Assembly (NCBI RefSeq): GCF_019565455.1
Contig: NZ_CP067377.1
Coordinates: 3,168,001 to 3,232,000 of the forward strand
Direction of reading: 5' to 3'
DNA from: Flavobacterium oreochromis
Lineage (GTDB): Bacteria > Bacteroidota > Bacteroidia > Flavobacteriales > Flavobacteriaceae
DNA: 64,000 nucleotides
The translations under genes were made by a program, and so were the position numbers. Of the stretch, positions 52,595-60,950 are shown piece by piece (position 1 is the first letter of the stretch; each line of letters opens with the position of its first letter). The notes under the pieces were generated by a model. That model made no database searches, was not told the origin of the DNA, and saw only the letters and a list, made by a program, of their open reading frames with translations.

Positions 52595-52761
52595 TCTTTT
52601 TTAAAATATATTTTATTTAGCTTTTTGCTAACCCATTTAAAACCAATATGTAGTCTTTTCTAAAATATCTTTAATTAAAATTTCTTGAAATTTATTTGAC
52701 TTTTCCCAAACGATTCAAATAATTTCTAATATTTAATTTGCTGTGGACTTTATATTTTTTC

Positions 52762-53050
52762 AAAAACTCTAAAAGATATAAAAGTTTTAAAAGCTATCTT
52801 TTATTAATAGAATAATACTTTTTACACTTTCATAATCTTTTTAGAGATTTTGCTTAAGGGTGTCCAATCCTTATTCATTTTAATTGTATTGTGTTATTTT
52901 AATATCTCTAAGATAAAAAATAACCATTCTTAGTGAGAACTAATGATTTTATTAATATAAATAATTGTTAATCAATTAGTTTTATAGAATAGTGAAATTT
53001 ACTTGGTTTGATTTTAAGTTAATTGAGGTTTTTCCGTACATTTTGTTAAA
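52762..53050. repeat. Long direct repeat, copy 2, upstream edge of the RiPP cluster
   Basis: Same orientation and block order as the copy at 45478-45777, with indels between blocks. The ctctaaaagat/atctttttagag inverted repeat is kept, as are gggtgtccaatcc and tgaggtttttccgta. The two copies bracket the five-gene cluster, about 7 kb apart. Confidence 0.7.
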
Positions 53051-53082
53051 ATATACATGTTTTACAGCTATTGTATTAAAAA

Positions 53083-53112
53083 AAAAAAGAGCCTTAAAAA
53101 AGGCTCTTTTTG
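53083..53112 (-). terminator. Terminator of glnA
   Basis: Arms aaaaagagcc and ggctcttttt around an 8-nt A/T loop. It lies about 30-60 bp after the glnA stop with T-run on the minus strand. Confidence 0.85.
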
Positions 53113-53142
53113 TTAATGATTTTGTATTTATAATTAACAAGC

Positions 53143-55333
53143 TTATCTTGTAAATAACAATTCTCTATATTTTGTTAATGTCCATAATTCATCATCAACT
53201 AATAACTCTAATTTATCACAATGTTCACGAATAATATCAAAATAAGGTTTTACGTTATCGCAATATGCGTCTGCCATCGCTTCAGAAGAATTTAAATTAT
53301 TTGCTTTTTTACGCTCTTCTATCATTTGATCTACATTTTTATTTATACCTTCAATATGAGCTGAAATTTCTTTTATTAAACCAATTTGTTCTTTTGCTAC
53401 ATTTTCAAAATCAGAGCCAAATATTTCTTTTAATCCTTTTACATTCTCAATTAGGATATTTTGATAACGAATAGCAGTTGGAATTACATGATTACGAGCA
53501 ATATCTCCTAAAACTCTTCCTTCAATTTGAATTTTCTTAGTGTATTCTTCTAATTCAATTTCATAACGTGCTTCTACTTCTACATGGTTCATTACTCCCA
53601 TCTCTTCAAATAGCTTAACTGCTTTTTCTGAAACTTTTGCTTTTAAAGCTTTTGGAGTAGTTTTATGGTTGCTTAAACCTCTTTTTTCTGCTTCTTCTTC
53701 CCAAGCATCACTATAACCATCTCCTTCAAATAAGATATTTTTAGTTTGCTTAATATACTCTCTTAATATATTAAAAATTGCTTCATCTTTTTTCAATCCT
53801 TTTTCCTCTATTAAGTTATCTACTTCTAGTTTAAATACTTTTAATTGTTTTGCTACAATTGTATTTAAAGTAGCCATAGAAGTAGCACAATTAGCTGAAG
53901 AACCTACTGCTCTAAATTCAAACTTGTTACCTGTAAAAGCAAATGGAGATGTTCTGTTTCGATCTGTATTATCTAAAAATACATCTGGTAGTCTACCTAC
54001 AACATTTAATTTTAAATCTGTTTTTTCCTCTGGTGATAGTTTACCATTTGATACACCTTCTAATTCTTCTAATACTTTAGTTAATTGTTGACCAATGAAT
54101 ACAGATATAATAGCAGGAGGAGCTTCATTTGCTCCTAATCTATGGTCATTACTTGCAGAAGCAATAGAAGCTCTTAATAATTCTTCATAATCGTGTACAG
54201 CTTTAATTGTATTTATAAAAAATGTCAAGAATTGTAAATTACTCATTGGAGTTTTTCCTGGTGATAATAAATTTACTCCTGTATCAGTTGCTAATGACCA
54301 GTTATTATGTTTTCCTGAACCATTTACTCCCTTAAAAGGTTTTTCATGCATTAACACTTTAAAGCTATGACGTTCAGCTACTTTCTGCATTACATCCATT
54401 AATAAAGAGTTATGATCTACTGCTAAGTTAGTTTCTTCAAAAATAGGTGCTAATTCGTATTGATTAGGAGCTACTTCGTTATGACGTGTTTTAACTGGAA
54501 TTCCTAATAACATACATTCATTTTCTAAATCACGCATATAATTTAGAACTCTAGTTGGAATAGAACCAAAGTAATGATCTTCTAATTGTTGTCCTTTAGC
54601 AGAAGTATGACCTAACAATGTCCTTCCTGTAGCTAAAATATCGGGTCTAGATGATGCTAAAGCTGAATCAACTAAAAAATATTCTTGCTCCCAACCTAAG
54701 GTAGGAGTCACTTTTTTAACATTTTTATCAAAATATTTAGCAACTTCAGTTGCTGCTGTATCAACTGCTTGTAAAGCGCGTAATAAAGGTGTTTTATTAT
54801 CTAATGCTTCCCCTGTATATGAAATAAAAACAGTAGGAATACATAAAGTAGTACCAAAAATAAAAGCAGGAGATGTAGGATCCCAAGCTGTATATCCACG
54901 AGCTTCAAATGTATTTCTGATACCTCCATTAGGAAAAGAAGAAGCATCTGGTTCTTGTTGTACTAATTGACTCCCCTCCAAATTTTTCTACTGGATCTGA
55001 ACCATCAAAAGAGGTTTCGAAAAACGCATCATGTTTTTCTGCTGTAGTTCCTGTTAAGGGTTGAAACCAGTGTGTATAATGAGTCACTCCTTTTGATAAA
55101 GCCCATTCTTTCATTCCCATTGCTATATAATCAGCAATTTTTCTATCAATTTTTATTCCATGCTGAATAGCATTCTGAACTGCTTTGTAAGCTTCAGATG
55201 TCAAAAACTGACGCATTGCTTTATCATTAAATACATTAGTACCAAAAATGGCTGACTTTCTATCTAGTTCTTCCACTACTACAGTTGGTCTACTAGTTGC
55301 TTTTTGAAGCGATTGAAAACGAAATGTTGTCAT
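53143..55333 (-). CDS. glnA: Glutamine synthetase type III (one frameshift)
   Basis: About 730 residues, the size of the GSIII (GlnN) family typical of Bacteroidota. It forms glutamine from glutamate, ammonia and ATP. The start is the ATG at 55333 ([16 protein letters not shown]). Visible are [76 protein letters not shown], the [11 protein letters not shown] loop and [12 protein letters not shown]. Here the break near 54975 is an extra G in a G4 run, unlike the missing bases elsewhere. Expression probably responds to nitrogen. No control site is identifiable. Confidence 0.95.
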
Positions 55334-55373
55334 AAGAATGTTGTTAAGTAGTTTATTACTTTTAATTTTTACA

Positions 55374-55399
55374 CAAAAGTAATTATTTTTTAAAAACAA
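55374..55399 (-). promoter_or_regulatory. Candidate promoter of glnA
   Basis: On the minus strand TACTTTTG (plus 55374-55381) fits TAnnTTTG. A TTG (plus 55397-55399) lies 15 bp upstream, shorter than the usual 17-23 bp. Confidence 0.4.
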
Positions 55400-55834
55400 A
55401 ACACATAACCCCCTTTGTTTTTATACATATTATGGTAAAATTAAACAAAAATACCTATACCCCCCTGATTTTACATAGTATTGAACTTATATTTTTAGTT
55501 AACAGATGAAATCTAGTAGAATTTAAAATAATTAGTATAAAAAAAGTACTTTAAATTACACTACCTTAAATCAAGTTTATTGACTAGACAAAACAGAAAC
55601 TATATGATCATAAGTAAGAAATGAAATACTATTAATGCTTATAAAAACAAAAAAAGATAATACAAATGTTTAAAAAGTATTTAAACACTTAAAAATTAGA
55701 TTTTTATATAAAAATATAATCGAAAAATTGAAATGTGACTTTTCTAAATCGAAATGTGTCATTTTTTTGACAAATATAGCCAAAACTTTAAATCCGGTTT
55801 AAACATAATTTAAAAGCCCCTTAATTGGGGCTTT
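55400..55834. other. Intergenic region with the host-prophage boundary
   Basis: About 435 bp with no gene. The left part is AT-rich host DNA upstream of glnA, with two C-runs near 55410 and 55460. At 55734 and 55755 two direct repeats begin, followed by the formyltransferase terminator. The compositional change to the phage genes begins right after. Confidence 0.5.
55734..55775. repeat. Pair of 21-bp-spaced direct repeats at the likely prophage end
   Basis: gaaatgtgac begins just before 55734 and gaaatgtgtc just before 55755. The TGTG(A/T)C cores are exactly 21 bp apart and each is preceded by aaat(t/c)gaaa. Transposable phages carry repeated transposase sites at their ends beginning with TG. 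These repeats suit that role, but an end sequence is not proven. Confidence 0.35.
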
Positions 55835-55836
55835 TT
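55812..55836 (-). terminator. Terminator at the end of the prophage cargo operon
   Basis: Arms aaaagcccc and ggggctttt with a 6-nt loop. The formyltransferase stop codon lies at the edge of the hairpin, and T/A runs flank it. Confidence 0.85.
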
Positions 55837-56503
55837 ATGTGCTTGGAGAGGCGTTTTGCTCAATCATAAGTAAATCGGGCTTATAAACGTCTTTAATGTC
55901 AGTATTAGGCTCAAAAGTGCTAAACTCACTACGCTGTGGTTTTTTTATTATTATGCCGTTGCTAATATCTTTAAGAGCTTGCTCAATTAGTCTTAGCCCC
56001 ATAGATTGAAGTTCATGTTCCCACAACAATTTAGCGGCCTTTTTTGGCTCCATTGCGTACATTTTAGGGTCAATAAAGCAAAAGTCTTGGTAAGCTACAT
56101 CACCGCAGTCAATGCCGTCATTTAACCAAAAAACAGTACCGCCGGTTATTGCGTCGCGCATCCTAACTGCCCACTCAATAGATGAGCGGCCACGATGACG
56201 AGGCAATAAACTTGGGTGAAAACCAATCCAACCGACTTTAGCTTTATAACGGGTTTTACGGCCTATATAATCAAACGAGTGCGCCGTTATGCCTACGTCA
56301 ACATTATCAGGGAACGTGTCGGCCGTTAAAGTTCCAGCCGGAACGTGTTTTATACCAAAAGTATGCGCCGTTTTAGTTACGTGTTTGTCGTCTAATGGAG
56401 AGCAAACGCCAACAACCTCGACAAACTCAAGCCTATTGCATAACGATAAAACTTGGTCTCCAAAATATTTTTGTCCCGATATAAATACTCTTAATTTCTT
56501 CAT
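55835..56503 (-). CDS. Phage-encoded formyltransferase-family protein
   Basis: 222 residues of the formyltetrahydrofolate-dependent transferase fold (methionyl-tRNA formyltransferase, GART). The family motif is HPSLLPRHRGRSSIEWAV, with the catalytic His in FHPSLLP and the later GTVFWLNDGIDCGDVAYQ, whose Asp-Cys-Gly-Asp stretch matches the D-x-G-D loop. Substrates in the family range from Met-tRNA to amino sugars. Its start overlaps the end of the ABC/GNAT gene by 4 bp, so the two are coupled. In this place, modification of a base or sugar of phage DNA is a plausible but unproven role. Confidence 0.75.
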   Translation of the reverse strand: MKKLRVFISGQKYFGDQVLSLCNRLEFVEVVGVCSPLDDKHVTKTAHTFGIKHVPAGTLTADTFPDNVDVGITAHSFDYIGRKTRYKAKVGWIGFHPSLLPRHRGRSSIEWAVRMRDAITGGTVFWLNDGIDCGDVAYQDFCFIDPKMYAMEPKKAAKLLWEHELQSMGLRLIEQALKDISNGIIIKKPQRSEFSTFEPNTDIKDVYKPDLLMIEQNASPST

Positions 56504-57615
56504 TTTCCTAAATATTTAAACGCCTGAACCGCCCTAAAGTGGCCGCCGTATCCACAGCCTTTTATACCCTGTTTTTTTCCCGTTTTTAAAATACTCTTTT
56601 GGCTTCTTATTTTGTTGTCGCCGTGCAATTTTGCCGCCGTTTGGTTCCATAGTTTTGAATGTCGTAAATAGCCGCATAACTGCGGGTGTGATGTATGAAA
56701 AAAAGTGTAATACTTATGGCCGCAACGCCCGTTGCCGTCTAAGTGGTATTGCATAACCTCGTTCAAAAAAGCGGTTCCAACTCCGGCACCTTGCCACTCC
56801 GGCATTACTACCAAACGAGTTGCGCGGTATGCCTTTGCCGTAAACAACGGGCAAACGGCCAAGTGAGCCACAAGCTCGCCGTTAACAGTTCCGACGAAAT
56901 ACTCAGCCGCCGGCGGGTGTGGTAAGTCTAAATAATAATGCTCTTTAAAATACTTCCAGTAACTTCCGTTTGTCTTCCAAATGTCGAGTTTAATAGGCGG
57001 TCGTTTTTGGACTTTTTTTACTTCACCGGTTCGGGTATCATAAACCCAATCCGGTTGCAACCATTCAACAATATCATAATGGCAAGAAAGTAAAACGATT
57101 TGCTTATTATCGTTTCGTTTCCACGATTTAGCAAAAGCCGCCGCACCAATTTGGGCGATTTGTCTATCAACTACACTCGTAAACTCGTCAATAACTACTT
57201 TGTCCGGTGCATCACAAATTAATCGAGCCAATCCGGCGCGATATTGTTCCCCGTTAGACAAAGCCCCAAAAGGTCGAAGCCAAGTGGGCACGTCTCCAAG
57301 CCCTACAGCGGACAAAGCGGCCGTAACTTCATTTAAGGCCATTTGCGGAGCGATATTCTCAACAATAGGTAAACTATTATCCCAACCCGAGTAAAGGTCG
57401 TGAATAGCTAAATTTGGCCAAATCTGACGACCTATTGACGTTTTACCTGAACCGGACGCACCGACAATAAGCCCAATTTGCCAATCATTATCCTCTACTG
57501 GTAACTCGGCGGTGTGCTTCCATTCGTGGCCATTTTCAGCGTTAAACAATGATTTTACTTTTTGCGCTCTGAAACTATTAAAGTTTTTAGAGCTATGGTT
57601 TACTTCAATTTTCAT
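56500..57615 (-). CDS. ABC-type ATPase fused to a GNAT acetyltransferase domain, phage cargo
   Basis: 371 residues in two domains. The N-terminal ATPase is a single ABC-type unit without membrane segments: GASGSGKT (52-59), signature LSNGEQ (119-124), Walker B VVIDEF (140-145) and H-loop LLSCHYD (His179). The C-terminal part (about 215-365) has the GNAT acetyl-CoA loop VVMPEWQGAGVGTAFL. Phage Mu Mom, which modifies adenine, also has a GNAT fold and lies at the phage right end behind the small com gene. This gene likewise lies at the right end and overlaps a 42-aa gene. DNA modification is therefore a reasonable hypothesis, not an established fact. Confidence 0.8.
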   Translation of the reverse strand: MKIEVNHSSKNFNSFRAQKVKSLFNAENGHEWKHTAELPVEDNDWQIGLIVGASGSGKTSIGRQIWPNLAIHDLYSGWDNSLPIVENIAPQMALNEVTAALSAVGLGDVPTWLRPFGALSNGEQYRAGLARLICDAPDKVVIDEFTSVVDRQIAQIGAAAFAKSWKRNDNKQIVLLSCHYDIVEWLQPDWVYDTRTGEVKKVQKRPPIKLDIWKTNGSYWKYFKEHYYLDLPHPPAAEYFVGTVNGELVAHLAVCPLFTAKAYRATRLVVMPEWQGAGVGTAFLNEVMQYHLDGNGRCGHKYYTFFHTSHPQLCGYLRHSKLWNQTAAKLHGDNKIRSQKSILKTGKKQGIKGCGYGGHFRAVQAFKYLGK

Positions 57616-57740
57616 ACACTTACAACTTTTAAATCTTTAAACCCCATTTCTTTAAGTTTCTCAAATACTTGCTTTTGCTCCGTTTCGCTACTACATTTCA
57701 CTATAACGGCATGCTGTTCTTTATAATTAAATTTCGCCAT
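57612..57740 (-). CDS. 42-residue phage protein coupled to the ABC/GNAT gene
   Basis: Reads MAKFNYKEQHAVIVKC, then a charged segment and an end KEMGFKDLKVVSV. Its TGA overlaps the ATG of the ABC/GNAT gene (ATGA). The beta-alpha-beta-like pattern with VIVKC and LKVVSV suggests a small folded domain. It has a single Cys, so unlike Mu Com it is no zinc finger. Function unknown; a role in translational coupling is likely. Confidence 0.6.
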   Translation of the reverse strand: MAKFNYKEQHAVIVKCSSETEQKQVFEKLKEMGFKDLKVVSV

Positions 57741-57757
57741 TCGTTTTTGATTAATGA

Positions 57758-57787
57758 TTGATTTATTAAAATTGATGATTATATTTG
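57758..57787 (+). promoter_or_regulatory. Flavobacterial promoter driving a plus-strand transcript
   Basis: TTG (57758-57760), a 19-bp spacer, then TATATTTG (57780-57787), a full match to TTG-N17-23-TAnnTTTG. It points away from the neighbouring genes' direction, into the structured region. No protein gene starts downstream on this strand. Confidence 0.75.
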
Positions 57788-57792
57788 CACCT

Positions 57793-57918
57793 CTCAGGTT
57801 AATTTAAAAATAGTAAAGCCACGCATTAAGAAGACATATTGTCCTCCAACGCGTGGCTTTGTTGCTATAAATTAAATTACCCTGAGAAAGTTTTTAATTT
57901 GTTGGAGGACTTTTTTTT
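57793..57918 (+). ncRNA. Candidate structured small RNA antisense to the cargo-operon leader
   Basis: The RNA would start at about 57793, six bases after the -7 box, and end in a T8 run at 57911-57918. Three pairings are visible. P1: ctcagg at 57793-57798 with cctgag at 57881-57886, extended by taattta/taaatta. P2: aaagccacgc at 57815-57824 with gcgtggcttt at 57851-57860. P3: gtcctccaac at 57841-57850 with gttggaggac at 57901-57910, directly before the T run. P3 joins the loop of P2 with the 3' end, so it forms either a pseudoknot or, opened, a terminator hairpin. No coding frame fits. Length about 126 nt. Confidence 0.6.
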
Positions 57919-57939
57919 ATTCCCGCCCCCTGGGAATGT

Positions 57940-58212
57940 TTATTCCAATTGCTTCAATTTTTCTAAAAAGTATTTCACAATAAGCTCATACAATGATGTC
58001 GCAAACAAATACGTAAACAAATAACTGTTTAGGCACTTTTGACCGCAACCATCAATGATGTAAAAAATTGATGAGAATACCAACGAGGCAATTAACACTT
58101 TGTAGGTGTCCTTAATTTTGACCGGTTTAGTGTATTTTGTGATAAATAAACCTCCAACGATAATGATTGCCAATAACAAATAGTTTAAATTGGCGTTTAA
58201 AAACTGTATCAT
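57940..58212 (-). CDS. Small phage membrane protein, possible holin
   Basis: 90 residues with three membrane segments (about 10-24, 36-54, 64-80) separated by a KYTKPVKIKDTYK loop. Size, topology and position after the fibre gene suit a holin or other lysis-associated protein. I see no endolysin in the window. The 3' end abuts a small hairpin (attccc/gggaat) and the antisense RNA region. Confidence 0.5.
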   Translation of the reverse strand: MIQFLNANLNYLLLAIIIVGGLFITKYTKPVKIKDTYKVLIASLVFSSIFYIIDGCGQKCLNSYLFTYLFATSLYELIVKYFLEKLKQLE

Positions 58213-58224
58213 ATTATAATAATT

Positions 58225-58878
58225 TTACCAAGTTGCTAATGCACTTCTTACCCACGTGTTTGTGGCTGTACAAACATATATATAGGTTGGCGTTACTCTA
58301 ATTTCTCCTAATTTCCCTTCCGAGTTAGAAGATGCAGGTGCCTTAGTTCCTATTAGAGATATAGTGCCAGAAGCATCTGGAAAATTCACTTCTAAAGCAC
58401 CTGTGACATTACTCGCAACATCAATATGCCTGTATATGCTGGGAGATTTCCAAAATCGAATTTTATTATCTTCATAAGATACATAAGTATAATCAGGCCT
58501 TGTAAATTCTAGCCTGTTTTTCCATAACAACATCATCGTATAAGTCGACGGATTCTTGAAATCAAACTGCATGATATAATCACCCTGTATACTTGTCTGA
58601 TTAGATGCGGATAAAGCCGAAAAAGAAGCATTCGTTAAATTAATAGGTAATGTGGAGGAATTGCCAGATGTTAATACTTGCTGTATAGTTGGAGAACCAG
58701 CAATACTGCTACGTGACACTTCTTTAACTACTTTGTCCGAACCGCGTACTAAAACCTTATCAACAACATCTCCAGCGGGTACATTGTTTAATTGCAAGTT
58801 CTTTGTAATAATCTGATTAGTCTGTGCTTTTGCTATCATCCCGATAGCAAAAAAGCATAATATAAATACTCTTTTCAT
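58225..58878 (-). CDS. Phage-region exported or tail-fibre-like protein
   Basis: 217 residues with a signal peptide (VFILCFFAIGMIAKAQ), unusual for a virion protein. The body is rich in Ser, Thr and Asn and ends with a pattern (LGEIRVTPTYIYVCTATNTWVRSALATW) met in flavobacterial tail-fibre and surface proteins. It might be a fibre, or a host-surface protein carried by the phage. No enzymatic motif. Confidence 0.5.
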   Translation of the reverse strand: MKRVFILCFFAIGMIAKAQTNQIITKNLQLNNVPAGDVVDKVLVRGSDKVVKEVSRSSIAGSPTIQQVLTSGNSSTLPINLTNASFSALSASNQTSIQGDYIMQFDFKNPSTYTMMLLWKNRLEFTRPDYTYVSYEDNKIRFWKSPSIYRHIDVASNVTGALEVNFPDASGTISLIGTKAPASSNSEGKLGEIRVTPTYIYVCTATNTWVRSALATW

Positions 58879-58880
58879 AC

Positions 58881-59204
58881 TTATTTTAAATTTATGGAGG
58901 TTTCAATACCATAACTTTCCAATAATTGAGGGGATCCTCCTAAATAATTACCCTGAATAAATTGCCCTTCAACAAATCCTTGAACAAAGTCGCCAACCTC
59001 TAAAGTTGTATTGTCATGGTTAGGCAGAACTTTGTATATTGTGAATTCACCCGGTTTAATAATTTTAGCATATTTAACGGCTTTTACAACGGCATTAAAC
59101 TCATTAGCAAACAACACGTTTTTTTTTGGCAATCCTGCTACAGCGTTTAACTTTGATACGCTGTCTTCTTTAATTTCAATTTGTTCTATTTCTATTTCTT
59201 TCAT
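58881..59204 (-). CDS. Phage hypothetical protein (tail region)
   Basis: 107 residues. A charged N-terminus (EIEIEQIEIKED) is followed by NVLFANEFNAVVKAVKYAK and a beta-rich part with VGDFVQGFVEGQFIQGNYLGG. It lies 2 bp after the fibre-like gene on its 3' side and 3 bp before the next gene. Family not recognised; a tail-fibre accessory is possible. Confidence 0.45.
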   Translation of the reverse strand: MKEIEIEQIEIKEDSVSKLNAVAGLPKKNVLFANEFNAVVKAVKYAKIIKPGEFTIYKVLPNHDNTTLEVGDFVQGFVEGQFIQGNYLGGSPQLLESYGIETSINLK

Positions 59205-59207
59205 GTG

Positions 59208-59609
59208 TTAAAAATTTAATGGAACTAATGCTTCCTTATATTTTATGAATTGATACTTTATTCTCAAATCATTTAATTTTATTTCTAATAGTGTTACGTT
59301 TTCCCCTAAATTATTTAATGCTTCGATTTCCAATATTAAATTGCCCACTTCTTTTTGAATAGTTGATAATTTTGGTGTGTTGAATTCATTTTCAAACACA
59401 TCCATCTCTATGTCATCCCTTTCTACAAGTTGACCGTCAACAATTTTCAAAGGGCAAACTCCAAACATAAAATCAGGAATGGCGTCCTCAGCCATTACCA
59501 AAGGGTTGCCTTCTAGTCCTGAAGCTTGCAATTCTTTCAAACTTAGAGCTACACTTTCCCACTGTATAAATGGTTTTTTTTCTAGTGCTTGAGCTTTATA
59601 GTATATCAT
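59208..59609 (-). CDS. Phage hypothetical protein, tail-fibre-assembly-like
   Basis: 133 residues. The N-terminal half (MIYYKAQALEKKPFIQWESV...) and the helical C-terminal half with hydrophobic heptads (STIQKEVGNLILEIEALNNLGENVTLLEIKLNDLRI) recall tail-fibre assembly chaperones. The resemblance is only of layout. It sits between tail-tip genes with 2-bp gaps. Confidence 0.4.
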   Translation of the reverse strand: MIYYKAQALEKKPFIQWESVALSLKELQASGLEGNPLVMAEDAIPDFMFGVCPLKIVDGQLVERDDIEMDVFENEFNTPKLSTIQKEVGNLILEIEALNNLGENVTLLEIKLNDLRIKYQFIKYKEALVPLNF

Positions 59610-59611
59610 AG

Positions 59612-60450
59612 TTATAGTGATATAATTAAATATTCAAATCGTATGTTTTGACCACCTCCAAACGGCTCATAACCGCCTAGTCTGAACCTAGTAGGCTCGT
59701 GGGCCGCGGTAAACCAAACAATTAAGTCCTCTGCCGCATTACCGTAAGGTCTAAAAGAGTGAATTGTGCCCAAAACCATATAATTACTAGTTCCTATATT
59801 AGGAAAATTAATATAAACAGTTGCCGTTAAGTCGTTTGGAAAATCTCCTAATATCGCTACACCTTTATACAAATAATTAAGCAAGTTGGCTGGTTTATTT
59901 TTTATATACCCTCCACTTAAAGAGTTTGAATCGTTCCAATCGGGTTGCTGTAAAAATTCAACTTATTCAACAATGATAAAGTGAAATTATTATCTGTATG
60001 AACATAATTAGGATCAATAACAATTCCTGCAGGTAATGAAAATGCAGAAAGTTCTTTGATTGTTTTAAGTGGTGCCAACTCCGAAAAATTGAAAATATCA
60101 ATCCCACCAGTTCCGCACATTGCGTAAATAGTTCGGTACGCTGGCAAACTATCTAATACCGTATCATCGTTTGCATCTGTATTGTAATTTACATTTTCAA
60201 ACGCTTCAACAATAGTAACAGTAGAAGCATAGTTACCACCTTGAAATGGTATAATTTCGCCATTGTAAGTAATGAAACCATTTGATACTACACCTGCAGT
60301 ATTTACAACTCCAGTAATAATGGTTTTGTCTCCTGCTAATTGCGCCAAAGCTCCAAGTGGTTCACGGAACGCATCCTGTATAAAACGCAAGGTTTTATTT
60401 GTGCCAGGAAAGCCAGTTGCCGATACGATTAATTTGTTACCTAAACCCAT
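59612..60450 (-). CDS. Phage tail-tip/collar-like protein (one frameshift)
   Basis: Two frames join at a T5 run near 59950. One T turns the dead end NFYSNPIG into NFLQQPDWNDSNSLSGGYIKNKP, which runs into LNYLYKGVAILGDF. The protein has about 279 residues. It has beta-rich, Gly/Asn-rich composition, with TVNTAGVVSNGFITYNGE... typical of collar or receptor-binding proteins of flavobacterial phages. No catalytic motif. Confidence 0.5.
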
Positions 60451-60950
60451 AATATCTTATAATTTTTAACGAATAGTTTGTAATAATCTAGTTGCGCTCT
60501 CATTTTAATTAAAAAGGCATTTTCTTCTTGTGTGTTGGTTGGTTTCAAATTAATTGGCACTAACACCAAAAAGTCTGCTCCATCTCCAATAAACTCACTT
60601 TCCTCACGAAAATAAACGGGCTTGTTATCGCTTTCTTCATAAAACAATACTGGTTTATTTTCTTCGGGTTCATAGAACCATAATGGCTCTCTCAAAACGG
60701 CATTTCTTATAATAATTCGTCTTTCTGTATTATCAAAAATATCATTCAATACAGCTTGTAAATTGCATATTTGGCTGTTATGGTCTAACTTATAAAGCGA
60801 CTCTTTTCTAAAATCCAAAAACTCGAGGTGTAACCAAATAATCGGCTTAAAAAATACCTCGAACAATTTTATATATTTAAACTTTCGGCAAAAGACCGGA
60901 AGATTAATTATTATAAAAGTTCGCCAGTTTATACTGTATGCGTTTTCCAT
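60441..60950 (-). CDS. Phage tail protein downstream of baseplate J
   Basis: 169 residues, overlapping the baseplate J stop by one base and the following gene by 10 bp. The sequence has a helical N-terminal half, a charged repeat (EPEENKPVLFYEESDNKPVYF), and an end LIKMRAQLDYYKLFVKNYKI. By position it could correspond to a tail protein I-like factor. The homology is not visible to me. Confidence 0.5.
   Translation of the reverse strand: MENAYSINWRTFIIINLPVFCRKFKYIKLFEVFFKPIIWLHLEFLDFRKESLYKLDHNSQICNLQAVLNDIFDNTERRIIIRNAVLREPLWFYEPEENKPVLFYEESDNKPVYFREESEFIGDGADFLVLVPINLKPTNTQEENAFLIKMRAQLDYYKLFVKNYKILWV

Larger units (their letters stand above)
52595..53142. other. Intergenic region with repeat copy 2 between glnA and the RiPP cluster
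   Basis: About 550 bp without a gene. It holds repeat copy 2 (52762-53050), the glnA terminator, and the upstream region of the outer-membrane protein gene, in which I found no clear TTG/TAnnTTTG pair. Confidence 0.6.

Noticed and set aside
55334..55399. Longer glnA start at 55399
   Set aside because: The extension covers the candidate -7 box and lacks family similarity. MTTFRFQ at 55333 is the usual type III start.
57839..58024. Plus-strand reading frame of 61 codons over the ncRNA region
   Set aside because: Uses a TTG start inside a helix, crosses the T8 terminator run and has no protein-like pattern.
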